Assembly: GCA_023460715.1 (NCBI GenBank)
Contig: JAEWPH010000274.1
Location: 1-26,995, forward strand
DNA: 26,995 nt
Reading direction: 5' to 3'
Source: Pseudomonadota bacterium
GTDB lineage: Bacteria > Pseudomonadota > Gammaproteobacteria > Burkholderiales > Burkholderiaceae_C
Position 1 is the first letter of the stretch. Every line of letters starts with the position of its first letter. The notes beneath the pieces are model-generated. The model saw nothing but the letters and a program-made list of their open reading frames with translations, had not been told where the DNA came from and did not search any database. Both the position numbers and the translations under genes were made by a program. Of the stretch, positions 1-7,273 are shown one piece after another.

Positions 1-626
1 GCTTCCAGGTCGGCATTCTTTCGTCGTCCGGCAAGGGCGAGGCGCTGGCCGCCGAGCTGGGCGGCATCGGCGTGACGGGCTCGAACCAGTCGCTGGACGA
101 CCTGGGCCGGCTGGTGGCGCAGGCGCAGGCCCGCTGGGGCCGGGTCGATGTGCTGGTCAACAGCGCGGGGCATGGTCCGCGCGCGCCGCTGCTGGCGCTG
201 TCCGACGAGCAGTGGCTTGATGGCATGAACACCTATCTGCTGAACGTGGTGCGGCCCACGCGCCTGGTGGTGCCGCTGATGCAGCGCCAGGGCTGCGGGG
301 GCGCCATCGTCAACATCTCGTCGGCCTGGGCGCTGGAGCCGAGCGCGCTGTTCCCCGCGTCTTCGGTGATGCGGGCCGGCCTGGCGGCGTTCACACGCAT
401 CTTCATCGACAGCTTTTCCCACGACAACATCCGCATGAACAATGTGCTGCCCGGCTGGATCGACAGCCTGCCGGCCCAGGACGGGCGCGCCGCGGCCGTG
501 CCGCTGCAGCGCTATGGCCGCGCCGAGGAGGTGGCGGCGACCATTGCCTTCCTGGCGTCCGAAGGCGCGGCGTACATCACAGGCCAGAATCTGCGGGTGG
601 ACGGCGGGCTGACGCGGTCCGCCTGA
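1..626 (+). CDS. Short-chain dehydrogenase/reductase-like protein, 5'-truncated
   Basis: The reading frame is open to the window edge (first full codon at base 3), so the N-terminus with the cofactor-binding glycine motif lies outside. What remains has the SDR core: the NSAG turn (bases about 150-161), the NISS strand with the catalytic-type serine (about 312-323), and the C-terminal IRMNNVLPGWID and ITGQNLRVDGG blocks, which are typical of classical SDRs. The odd point is the active site. Where classical members have YxxxK, this protein reads SSVMR, so the tyrosine position is serine (bases 360-362) and the lysine position is arginine (bases 372-374). It may be a divergent or non-catalytic SDR. 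The family call is firm; substrate and activity are unknown. Confidence 0.85.
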   Translation, partial: FQVGILSSSGKGEALAAELGGIGVTGSNQSLDDLGRLVAQAQARWGRVDVLVNSAGHGPRAPLLALSDEQWLDGMNTYLLNVVRPTRLVVPLMQRQGCGGAIVNISSAWALEPSALFPASSVMRAGLAAFTRIFIDSFSHDNIRMNNVLPGWIDSLPAQDGRAAAVPLQRYGRAEEVAATIAFLASEGAAYITGQNLRVDGGLTRSA

Positions 627-664
627 GCCCGCAGCCCCTCGCTTTCCTTTCAGTACGTTCCCGG

Positions 665-1081
665 ATGCCCATGCCCCACCGCCTCCTCCTGCGCCTGATG
701 GCCGTCGCCGTCCTGCTGCCGAGCACCCTCGGCGCGGGGTTCGGGTCCTTGCTCGGCGGGGCCTTCGTGGCCGATGCGCTGCGGCGTGGCCACGCGCTGC
801 CCGCTTCTGCCGCGCTGGCCGTCGCCATGGCCGCGGGCTGGTTCGGGCTGGTGACGCTGTGGCGCCTGTACTACCGGCTGTTGCGCGGGGATGCGGGCTT
901 CAGCCGGCGCACCGCCTGGCTCGGCCTGGCATGCGGTTCGGCCGTGAGCGCGGGGTCGATGGCCGTGACCGGCGGCACGCTGCCGGTGCGCATCGTCCTC
1001 TTCGGCTGGCCCCTGCTGGGCGCCGCGTTCTTCGGTGCAGTGCTGTGGCGGCTGCCCCGGACGCTGAAGGCGCCGGGCTAG
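665..1081 (+). CDS. Small hypothetical integral membrane protein
   Basis: A 138-residue protein that I do not recognise. It begins MPMPHRLLLRLM and has about four hydrophobic segments (roughly residues 8-35, 44-64, 80-100 and 107-128) joined by short arginine-rich turns, so it is probably a four-helix inner-membrane protein. The gene lies 38 bp after the SDR-like gene on the same strand, and codon use matches its neighbours, so it may be co-transcribed with it. A second possible start lies three codons in (second Met). There are no cysteine clusters, conserved acidic pairs or other catalytic hints. It could instead be a spurious reading frame, but the hydrophobic pattern and codon bias favour a real gene. 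Confidence 0.6.
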   Translation: MPMPHRLLLRLMAVAVLLPSTLGAGFGSLLGGAFVADALRRGHALPASAALAVAMAAGWFGLVTLWRLYYRLLRGDAGFSRRTAWLGLACGSAVSAGSMAVTGGTLPVRIVLFGWPLLGAAFFGAVLWRLPRTLKAPG

Positions 1082-1100
1082 CACCCGCACGCCCCACGCC

Positions 1101-1160
1101 ATTTGCTACTTTATTTATAGCTTAATCCGCTTACCCATAAAGCGCTAGAGGCCGATTCAA
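1101..1160 (-). repeat. Dispersed ~60-bp palindromic repeat, copy A
   Basis: On the minus strand this element aligns without gaps to copy C (8000-8059), with 39 of 60 bases identical by hand count. Its AT-rich core is an inverted repeat, GCTA (1105-1108) and TAGC (1118-1121), in a region much poorer in GC than the flanking genes. It fills the gap between two convergent genes, and its outer end contains the stop codon of lolD (1157-1159). It might act as a bidirectional transcript-end structure, but no T-run terminator is visible. Confidence 0.7.
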
Positions 1161-1843
1161 GCCAAAACGCCGGAATTCATCCGCACCACGCGGTCGCAGC
1201 GCTCGGCCAGTTGCTCGTCGTGCGTGACCATCACGAAGGCCGTGCCCTGCTCGCGCGCCAGGCGCAGCATCAGCTGGAACACGCCGTCGGCGGTGGCGCG
1301 GTCGAGGTTGCCGGTGGGCTCGTCGGCCAGCACACAGGCCGGCTGGGTGACCAGGGCGCGGGCGATGGCCACGCGCTGGCGCTCGCCGCCCGACAGCTCA
1401 GCCGGGCGGTGCTGCACGCGCTCGCCCAGGCCCACGGCGGTCAGCATCGCCTCGGCCCGCTCGGTGCAGGTGGCGTAGGGCAGGCGGCGGATGCGCAGCG
1501 GCATGGCCACGTTGTCCAGCGCGCTGAACTCGGGCAGCAGGTGGTGGAACTGGTAGATGAAGCCCAGGTGCTGGTTGCGCAGCTCACCCTGGCGCGCCGC
1601 CGACAACGTATGGAAGGCCGCGCCCTGCAGTTGCACGCTGCCGGCCGTGGGCGCATCCAGCCCGCCCAGCAGGTGCAGCAATGTGCTCTTGCCCGAGCCC
1701 GAGGCGCCCACGATCGCCAGCGTCTCGCCCGCGCGCACATCCAGGTCGACGCCCTTGAGCACCGTCACATCCAGCCGGCCTTCGGTAAAGCGCTTGGTCA
1801 GGCCACGGGCCTGCAGAACCACATCGTTTTTCACTGCATTCAT
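1157..1843 (-). CDS. lolD: LolD: ATPase of the lipoprotein-releasing ABC transporter
   Basis: A 228-residue cytoplasmic ATPase that powers release of mature lipoproteins from the inner membrane to the LolA carrier. All ABC motifs are present: Walker [10 protein letters not shown] (about residues 46-54), Q-loop [10 protein letters not shown], signature LSGGERQR, Walker [13 protein letters not shown] and the switch histidine in VMVTHDEQ. The LPEF segment after the Q-loop is typical of the LolD/MacB-like subfamily. The start at 1843 (MNAVKND) was chosen because AAGGA lies upstream and longer in-frame versions run into the hairpin-rich element at 1888-2011. It follows the permease gene on the same strand after a 174-bp gap that is unusually long for this operon. 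The stop codon lies in the end of repeat copy A. Confidence 0.95.
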   Translation of the reverse strand: MNAVKNDVVLQARGLTKRFTEGRLDVTVLKGVDLDVRAGETLAIVGASGSGKSTLLHLLGGLDAPTAGSVQLQGAAFHTLSAARQGELRNQHLGFIYQFHHLLPEFSALDNVAMPLRIRRLPYATCTERAEAMLTAVGLGERVQHRPAELSGGERQRVAIARALVTQPACVLADEPTGNLDRATADGVFQLMLRLAREQGTAFVMVTHDEQLAERCDRVVRMNSGVLA

Positions 1844-1887
1844 CTCAGTTGTTCCTTGCGCTATGCGCCACCCACGGCCCATGAGAC

Positions 1888-2011
1888 CGGCGCGGCCCAG
1901 GCCAGCGGCAGCCGAGCAAGGGCCGCCCCGCAGCGAGGGCTGCGTCCCCCTGCCCGCAACGCGCAGCGATGCGAGAGCGGGGGGAAGGCGCAAAGCGCCT
2001 CAGGGGGGTGT
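1888..2011 (-). repeat. Hairpin-rich intergenic element between the Lol permease and lolD
   Basis: This stretch lies between the permease stop (2018) and the lolD start (1843). It holds three clear hairpins: AGGCGC/GCGCCT with a 3-nt loop (1986-2000), CGCAGC/GCTGCG with a 4-nt loop (1929-1944), and GCGGCCC/GGGCCGC (1892-1898 with 1920-1926). From memory, very similar CCCCCCTGAGGCGC...GCGGCCCTTGCTCGG sequences recur between genes of Acidovorax and relatives; this could not be checked here. It is probably a REP-like dispersed element, not coding. There is no T-run, so it is not a standard terminator, though it could tune lolD expression or stabilise the upstream mRNA. Confidence 0.6.
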
Positions 2012-2017
2012 TCCTGA

Positions 2018-3271
2018 TCACTCATACCGAAGCGCCTCCGCAGGATTCACGCGGCTGGCGCGCCAGCTCGGGTACAGCGTGGCCACGAAGGCGAGGATGA
2101 GCGAAATCACGCCGATGGGCACGATGTCGCTGCTTTGCGGATCGCTCGGCATCTTGCTGATGAGGTAGATGTCCTTGGGCAGGAAGCTGGCGTTCAGCGC
2201 ACGCTCGATGGCCGGCACGATCACGTCGATGTTCACGGCGATCCCCAAGCCCAGCAGCAGGCCGGCCAGCGTGCCGATCACGCCCACCATGGCGCCCTGC
2301 ACCACGAAGACGCCCATGATGCTTTTCGGGCTGGCGCCCAGGGTGCGCAAGATGGCGATGTCGGCGCGCTTGTCGGTCACCGTCATCACCAGCGTGGAGA
2401 CGAGGTTGAAGGCGGCCACGGCCACGATCAGCGTGAGGATGATGAACATCATGCGCTTTTCGAGCTGCACGGCGGCGAACCAGGTGCGGTTCTGCTGCGT
2501 CCAGTCGCGGATCAGCAGGTCGCCGCTCAGGCTGCCGGCCAGCTGGCGCGCCACTTCGGGCGCGGCGTGCAGGTCCTTGAGCTTGAGGCGGATGCCCGTG
2601 GGCCCTTCCAGCCGGAAGATGCGCTGGGCGTCGTCGTGGTGCATGAGCACCAGGGCCGAGTCGTATTCGTAGTGGCCGGAATTGAAGGTGCCCACCACCG
2701 TCATCTGCTTGAGGCGCGGCACTACGCCGGCCGGCGTCACCTGGCCGCCGGGCGCGATCAGCGTCACCACGTCGCCGGCGCGCACGCCCAGCATCCGCGC
2801 CAGCTCGCTGCCCAGCACCACGTGGAATTCGCCCGGCACCAGGGCCTTGAGCGCCTCCACATTGGTGGCCGCCAGATCGGTCACGTCGGCCTCGCGTTGC
2901 GGATCGATGCCGCGCACCAGGGCGCCCTTCATGTCCTCGCCGCGGGCCAGCAGCGCCTGCGATGCCACGAACGGCGCAGCGCCCACCACGTTGGGGTTGG
3001 CCCGCGCCTCGGACAGGGTGCGCTCCATGTCGGGCAGCGCCGCGCCGTGGGGCGCGAAGATCTCGATGTGCGAGACCACGCTGAGCATGCGGTCGCGCAC
3101 CTCTTTCTGGAAGCCGTTCATCACCGACAGCACGATGATGAGCGCCGCCACGCCGAGCGCGATGCCCAGCATGGAGACGCCCGAGATGAACGAGATGAAG
3201 CCGTTGCGGCGCGTGGCACGCCCGGCCCGGGTGTAGCGCCAGCCCAGGGCCAGTTCGTAAGGAATTTGCAT
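2018..3271 (-). CDS. lolC: LolC/LolE-family lipoprotein-releasing ABC transporter permease
   Basis: A 417-residue inner-membrane permease that extracts lipoproteins and passes them to LolA. It has the family layout: one N-terminal membrane helix (about residues 25-47, after a conserved GWRYTR...RNGFISFIS start), a large periplasmic domain (about 50-270), then three C-terminal helices (about 275-300, 320-350 and 382-402), ending in the hallmark SRVNPAEALRYE tail. The length equals the usual 400-420. The start MQIPYELALGWRYTR (3271) matches the family; further upstream the frame is not conserved-looking. Only one permease gene is seen with lolD, so it may act as a homodimer (often called LolF) instead of a LolC-LolE pair, but a second gene outside the window cannot be excluded. 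Confidence 0.93.
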   Translation of the reverse strand: MQIPYELALGWRYTRAGRATRRNGFISFISGVSMLGIALGVAALIIVLSVMNGFQKEVRDRMLSVVSHIEIFAPHGAALPDMERTLSEARANPNVVGAAPFVASQALLARGEDMKGALVRGIDPQREADVTDLAATNVEALKALVPGEFHVVLGSELARMLGVRAGDVVTLIAPGGQVTPAGVVPRLKQMTVVGTFNSGHYEYDSALVLMHHDDAQRIFRLEGPTGIRLKLKDLHAAPEVARQLAGSLSGDLLIRDWTQQNRTWFAAVQLEKRMMFIILTLIVAVAAFNLVSTLVMTVTDKRADIAILRTLGASPKSIMGVFVVQGAMVGVIGTLAGLLLGLGIAVNIDVIVPAIERALNASFLPKDIYLISKMPSDPQSSDIVPIGVISLILAFVATLYPSWRASRVNPAEALRYE

Positions 3272-3354
3272 GGGGTGTGGTTGGAGACGCCCGGCGCCAG
3301 CGCGGACAGGAGGGACAACGGCGGCCTCCGGGCGGCGCCGATTGTGGCATCCCG

Positions 3355-3360
3355 GACAAT
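3355..3360 (+). promoter_or_regulatory. Putative -10 element (GACAAT) of a leaderless transcript
   Basis: GACAAT lies exactly 6 nt before the ATG at 3367, so transcription would begin at or next to the start codon. No Shine-Dalgarno sequence and no convincing -35 hexamer are visible. The same arrangement occurs before two other genes (8324 and 11240), which raises confidence. Confidence 0.45.
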
Positions 3361-3366
3361 ACACCC

Positions 3367-4362
3367 ATGTCGGACGTGAACCACTTGATCATCCCCCTGG
3401 CCGCCAGCACGGCAGAAGGCTGCCAGCAGGCCCTGCGCGGGCTGGAACTGCCCCACCTGGACCGCCTGCTCGCCCGCCTGGCCCCCGCCGCCCCGCCCGA
3501 TGCCGGCGAAGAAACCGACTTCACGCCCCCGCATGAACGCGCCCTGGCCCGCCACCTGGGCCTGCCCGCCGGCCCCGATGGCACCACGCCCTGGGCGGCC
3601 TGGCATCGCCAGCAGCAGGCCGCATCCACCGACAGCAACGCCGCGGATGCCGATGATGGTGGCGATGGCAATGCCGCCTGGGCCTTCATCACCCCCTGCC
3701 AGTGGCAGGTCAGCACCGAGCACGTGACCCTGGCTGACCCGGCCAGCCTGGCGCTGGACGAAGCCGCCTCGCGTGCGCTGATGGAAGTGCTCAGCCCCTG
3801 GTTTGCCGAGGACGGCATCACCCTCTTCTACGACCAGCCCACGCGCTGGTTGGCCCGCGGCGCGGTGTTCGACGGCCTGGCCACGGCCTCGCTGGACCGC
3901 GTGATCCAGCGCGACGTGCGCGCCTGGATGCCCGACGCCGCCCGCGCACGCACCCTGCACCGCCTGCACAGCGAGATGCAGATGCTGCTCTACACCCACC
4001 CCCTCAACGACGCCCGGGCCGCACAGGGCCTGCCGCCCGTCAATGCCTTCTGGGTGCATGGCGCCGGACGCCTGGGCGCGCCGCCCGCCGTTGCCGCAGC
4101 CACGCAGCCCACCGTGCCTTTGGGCCTGCGCGACGCGGCCCTGCACGAGGACTGGCGCGCGTGGGCCGCCGCCTGGGCGACGCTGGACGCAGGCCCGGTC
4201 GCCCGGCTGGCCGAGCGCGCCGCCGCCGGCGAGCCCGTTCATCTGACGCTGTGCGGCGAGCGCAGCGCCCAGTCCTTTCACACCGCTCCGCGCGGGCTGG
4301 CGCAAAGGATTCGAAGCCTTTTCAGGCCCCAGCGCTTTGCAGACGTGCGCGAGCAGCTATGA
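3367..4362 (+). CDS. RpfE-type / phosphoglycerate mutase-like protein upstream of recJ
   Basis: A 331-residue protein that resembles the poorly characterised family annotated as 'regulatory protein, RpfE type' or 'cofactor-independent phosphoglycerate mutase-like', which sits beside recJ in many beta- and gammaproteobacteria. Recognisable stretches are MSDVNHLIIPLAAS at the start, AFITPCQWQV near residue 106, LHRLHSEMQMLLYTHP near 200 and NAFWVHGAGRL near 225. No signal peptide or membrane segment is seen, so it is probably cytoplasmic. The start was set by the family-like N-terminus and the -10 motif 6 nt upstream. The stop TGA overlaps the recJ start as ATGA, so the two are translationally coupled. 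The last residues (about RPQRFADVREQL) are encoded by repeat copy B. Function is unproven. Confidence 0.75.
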   Translation: MSDVNHLIIPLAASTAEGCQQALRGLELPHLDRLLARLAPAAPPDAGEETDFTPPHERALARHLGLPAGPDGTTPWAAWHRQQQAASTDSNAADADDGGDGNAAWAFITPCQWQVSTEHVTLADPASLALDEAASRALMEVLSPWFAEDGITLFYDQPTRWLARGAVFDGLATASLDRVIQRDVRAWMPDAARARTLHRLHSEMQMLLYTHPLNDARAAQGLPPVNAFWVHGAGRLGAPPAVAAATQPTVPLGLRDAALHEDWRAWAAAWATLDAGPVARLAERAAAGEPVHLTLCGERSAQSFHTAPRGLAQRIRSLFRPQRFADVREQL

Positions 4363-4376
4363 ATATCATAGCTAGA
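4323..4376 (+). repeat. Dispersed palindromic repeat, copy B, spanning a gene junction
   Basis: Bases 4323-4376 align without gaps to copy C (33 of 54 identical by hand count) and share AGCGCTTT with copy A. The core is a perfect palindrome, AGCTATGA (4355-4362), ATA, TCATAGCT (4366-4373). This palindrome contains both the stop codon of the upstream gene (4360-4362) and the ATG of recJ (4359-4361), so a dispersed repeat has become coding sequence and translation-start sequence here. Confidence 0.7.
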
Positions 4377-6083
4377 GACATCCCGCCCCGCGCCGCCTGG
4401 GCGCTGGAGCAAGGCGGCGTGCACCCGCTGCTGGCGCGCCTGTACGCCGCCCGCGGCATCCGTGCGCTGGACGAACTGGACGACGCCCTCGCCCGCCTGC
4501 TGCCGCCCGCCGGGCTCCTGGGCGTGCGCGAGGCGGCCGTGCTGCTGGCCGACGCCATCGCGCAGGACCGGCGCATGGTCATCGTGGCCGACTACGACTG
4601 CGACGGCGCCACCGCCTGCGCCGTGGGTGTGCGCGGACTGCGCCTGCTGGGCGCGCGGCACGTGGACTATCTGGTGCCCGACCGCGTGGCCGACGGCTAT
4701 GGCCTCACGCCCAGCATCGCCCGCCGCGTGAAGGAGCGCGGCGCCGACCTGCTCATCACCGTGGACAACGGCATCGCCAGCGTGGACGGCGTGGCCGAAG
4801 CGCAGGCGCTCGGCCTCTCGGTGCTGGTGACCGACCACCACCTGCCCGGCCCCGTGCTGCCCACGCCCGATGCGATGGTCAACCCCAACCAGCCCGGCTG
4901 CACGTTCGAGAGCAAGTCCATCGCCGGCGTGGGCGTGATGTTCTACGTGCTGATGGCGCTGCGCACCGAACTGCGCGAGCGCGGCGTGTACGACAAGGCC
5001 AGCCAGCCCAAGCTGGAGCCGCTGCTGCCGCTGGTGGCGCTGGGCACCGTGGCCGACGTAGTGCGCCTGGACAGCAACAACCGCCGCCTGGTGGCACAGG
5101 GCCTCAAGCGCATCCGCGCCGGGTTCATGCCGCCCGGCATCCAGGCGCTGTTCACCGCGGCCGGCCGCAAGTCGCACGAGGCCACCACCTTCGACTTCGG
5201 CTTCGCCCTGGGCCCGCGCATCAACGCCGCCGGCCGCCTGGCCGACATGACGCTGGGCATCGAATGCCTGCTGACCGACGACCCCGTGCGCGCCCTGGAG
5301 CTGGCACGGCTGCTGGACACCATCAACCGCGAGCGGCGCGAGATCGAGGGCGGCATGCGCGAGCAGGCCCTGATCATGGCCGAGGGGCTGTGCGCGGACG
5401 GGATCACGCCTCCACCCGCGATCAGCGTGTTTGATCCGGACTTCCACGAGGGCGTGGTCGGCATCGTCGCCTCACGCATCAAGGACAAGCTGCACCGCCC
5501 CACCTTCGTGTTCGCCGCCAGCAGCGCGCCCGGCAAGGAGCACGAAATCAAGGGCTCGGGCCGCTCGATTCCCGGCTTTCACCTGCGCGATGCGCTCGAT
5601 CTGGTGGCCAAGCGCCACCCGGGCGTGCTGCTCAAGTTCGGCGGCCACGCCATGGCGGCGGGCTGCACCGTGGCACGCGACCAGTTCGACACCTTCGAAC
5701 ACGCCTTTGCCCAGGTGGCGCAGGAATGGCTGGACGCGGCCACGCTCACGCGCCGCATCGAGACCGACGGCCCCCTGGCCCCCGAGTACTGCCGTGCCGA
5801 CCTGGTGGACACGCTGCACCGCGAGGTGTGGGGCCAGGGCTTCGCGCCGCCCACCTTCAGCGAAGAGGTGGAGATCGTGAGCCAGCGCCTGGTGGGCGAG
5901 GGCAAGAACCACCTGTCGCTCAAGCTCATGCACCAGGGCCGCCCGGTGGACGGCATCTGGTTCGGCCATACCGATCAGCTCCCCGCCCGGGTCATGCTGG
6001 CCTTCCGGCTGGACGTGAACGAATGGAAGGGCGAGCGGCGCGTGCAGTTCCTGGTGGAAGGCGCGCAAAGCCCGGTCGCTTGA
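4359..6083 (+). CDS. recJ: RecJ single-strand-specific 5'-3' exonuclease
   Basis: A 574-residue cytoplasmic exonuclease of the DHH phosphoesterase family that degrades single-stranded DNA 5' to 3' in RecF-pathway recombination, mismatch repair and base excision repair. Motifs seen: ADYDCDGAT (Asp78 region), LLITVDNGI (about 128-136), VTDHH (Asp159-His161), INAAGRLADM (about 288), the DHHA1-type FGGHAMAAGC (Gly428-His430) and a C-terminal OB-like region. Length fits the usual 565-580. The start is the ATG at 4359, which overlaps the previous stop; extending further upstream would read another frame of the RpfE-type gene. The N-terminus MNIIARDIP is written by the palindrome of repeat copy B. 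No separate Shine-Dalgarno is obvious, which suggests coupled re-initiation. Confidence 0.96.
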   Translation: MNIIARDIPPRAAWALEQGGVHPLLARLYAARGIRALDELDDALARLLPPAGLLGVREAAVLLADAIAQDRRMVIVADYDCDGATACAVGVRGLRLLGARHVDYLVPDRVADGYGLTPSIARRVKERGADLLITVDNGIASVDGVAEAQALGLSVLVTDHHLPGPVLPTPDAMVNPNQPGCTFESKSIAGVGVMFYVLMALRTELRERGVYDKASQPKLEPLLPLVALGTVADVVRLDSNNRRLVAQGLKRIRAGFMPPGIQALFTAAGRKSHEATTFDFGFALGPRINAAGRLADMTLGIECLLTDDPVRALELARLLDTINRERREIEGGMREQALIMAEGLCADGITPPPAISVFDPDFHEGVVGIVASRIKDKLHRPTFVFAASSAPGKEHEIKGSGRSIPGFHLRDALDLVAKRHPGVLLKFGGHAMAAGCTVARDQFDTFEHAFAQVAQEWLDAATLTRRIETDGPLAPEYCRADLVDTLHREVWGQGFAPPTFSEEVEIVSQRLVGEGKNHLSLKLMHQGRPVDGIWFGHTDQLPARVMLAFRLDVNEWKGERRVQFLVEGAQSPVA

Positions 6084-6206
6084 TCCCGCGCAAACAGGCC
6101 CAGGGCGCGGGCTGCGCCGTGTAGGCTGGCAGCAAGTTTGGGGGCGTAGCATGCCGGGCGCCGTCGGAACACCGGCAGCTCTTTTCACTTGCTCCCTGAC
6201 CCATCC

Positions 6207-6887
6207 ATGACTCTCCGCACCTGGCAGTCCACGGCCTTCGCCGTCGCCATCGCGGCCGCGCTTTCCGGCTGCTCGACCACCGAACAATCCCGCACGCTGG
6301 AGACGCCCCAGCCCGCCGCTGCGGCCCGCGCCTACCAGGGCGCGCGCAGCCCCATCTCGGTCGGCAAGTTCGACAACCGCTCCAGCTACCAGCGCGGCAT
6401 CTTCTCGGACGGCATCGATCGGCTCGGCGGCCAGGCGCGCACCATCCTCGTCACCCACCTGCAGCAAAGCGGCCGCTTCAATGTGCTGGACCGCGACAAC
6501 CTCTCCGAGACCCGCCAGGAGGCCGCGCTGCAGAAGCAGACGCAGGCCCTGAAGGGCGCAGATTTCGTCGTCACCGGCGATGTGAGCGAATTCGGCCGCA
6601 AGGAGGTGGGCGACCGCCAGTTCTTCGGCGTGCTGGGCCGTGGCAAGGACCAGGTGGCCTACGCCAAGGTCAGCCTCAACATCGTGAAGGTGCAGACCGG
6701 TGAGGTGGTCTACGCCACCCAGGGCGCGGGCGAGTACAGCCTGTCGAGCCGCGAGGTCGTGGGCTTCGGCAGCACGGCCAGCTACGACTCCACGCTCAAC
6801 GGCAAGGTGCTGGACCTGGCTCTGCGCGAAGCCGTGGACAAACTAGTGGCCGGCATGGAATCCGGCGCCTGGAAGGTCGCGCCGTGA
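6207..6887 (+). CDS. CsgG/HfaB-family outer-membrane lipoprotein
   Basis: A 226-residue predicted lipoprotein. The signal peptide ends in the lipobox LSGC (Cys at about residue 22), followed by a CsgG-like domain with SPISVGKFDNRS, ARTILVTHLQQSGRFNVLDR, GADFVVTGDVSEFG and VKVQTGEVVYATQGAGEY. CsgG forms the curli export pore, but no curli genes (csgA, B, E, F) are present, so this belongs to the broader family found with DUF4810 and DUF799 lipoproteins. It is the first gene of a three-gene operon and its TGA overlaps the next ATG by one base. The ATG at 6207 was preferred to an in-frame TTG at 6189 because it gives a normal signal peptide. The exact role is unknown. Confidence 0.88.
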   Translation: MTLRTWQSTAFAVAIAAALSGCSTTEQSRTLETPQPAAAARAYQGARSPISVGKFDNRSSYQRGIFSDGIDRLGGQARTILVTHLQQSGRFNVLDRDNLSETRQEAALQKQTQALKGADFVVTGDVSEFGRKEVGDRQFFGVLGRGKDQVAYAKVSLNIVKVQTGEVVYATQGAGEYSLSSREVVGFGSTASYDSTLNGKVLDLALREAVDKLVAGMESGAWKVAP

Positions 6888-7273
6888 TGCCCCGCCGTGC
6901 TTCTCTTCGCGCCCGGACCGCCATGGCGGCCGCGGCCGCGGTGCTGGTTACCGGCTGCGCCTCCGCACCCAAGCCGCTGTACGGCTGGGAGAACTACCAG
7001 CCCCAGGTCTACACCTACCTGAAGAGCCATGGCGAGGCGAGCCCCGAGCCGCAGATCGCTGCGCTGGAAGAGGCCGAGCAGAAGGTGCGTGCGCGCGGCG
7101 AAGTCTTGCCGCCGGGCTACCAGGCCCATCTGGCCCTGCTGTATGCGAAGGCAGGCCAGAGCACCAAGTCCGCCGAACGCCTGGCCGCAGAAAAGGCGCA
7201 GTTCCCGGAGTCCGCGCCGTTCATGGACTTCTTGAGCCGCACCTTCGCGGGTGGCAAGGGAGCCGCCGAATGA
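6887..7273 (+). CDS. DUF4810-family small lipoprotein
   Basis: A 128-residue predicted lipoprotein with a short signal peptide ending in VTGC (Cys at about residue 23), then a mature part with LYGWENYQPQVYTYLK and a helical segment (ALEEAEQKVRARGEVLPPG, YQAHLALLYAKAG) that looks like a TPR-type helix pair. This matches the DUF4810 family, which is normally encoded between CsgG-like and DUF799 genes, as here. The ATG at 6887 overlaps the preceding stop (TGATG); a GTG one codon earlier (6884) is possible. The 3' end overlaps the next gene as ATGA. The tight packing implies co-translation and perhaps a shared outer-membrane complex. Biochemical function is not known. Confidence 0.85.
   Translation: MPRRASLRARTAMAAAAAVLVTGCASAPKPLYGWENYQPQVYTYLKSHGEASPEPQIAALEEAEQKVRARGEVLPPGYQAHLALLYAKAGQSTKSAERLAAEKAQFPESAPFMDFLSRTFAGGKGAAE

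Noticed and set aside
2022..3821. Very long open frames opposite or overlapping the Lol permease and other genes (for example 2022-3821, 4278-5447 and 20105-22042 on the minus strand)
   Set aside because: They are rich in Arg, Ala, Gly, His and Gln with no recognisable domains, and they mirror well-supported genes; long spurious frames are expected at about 70% GC.
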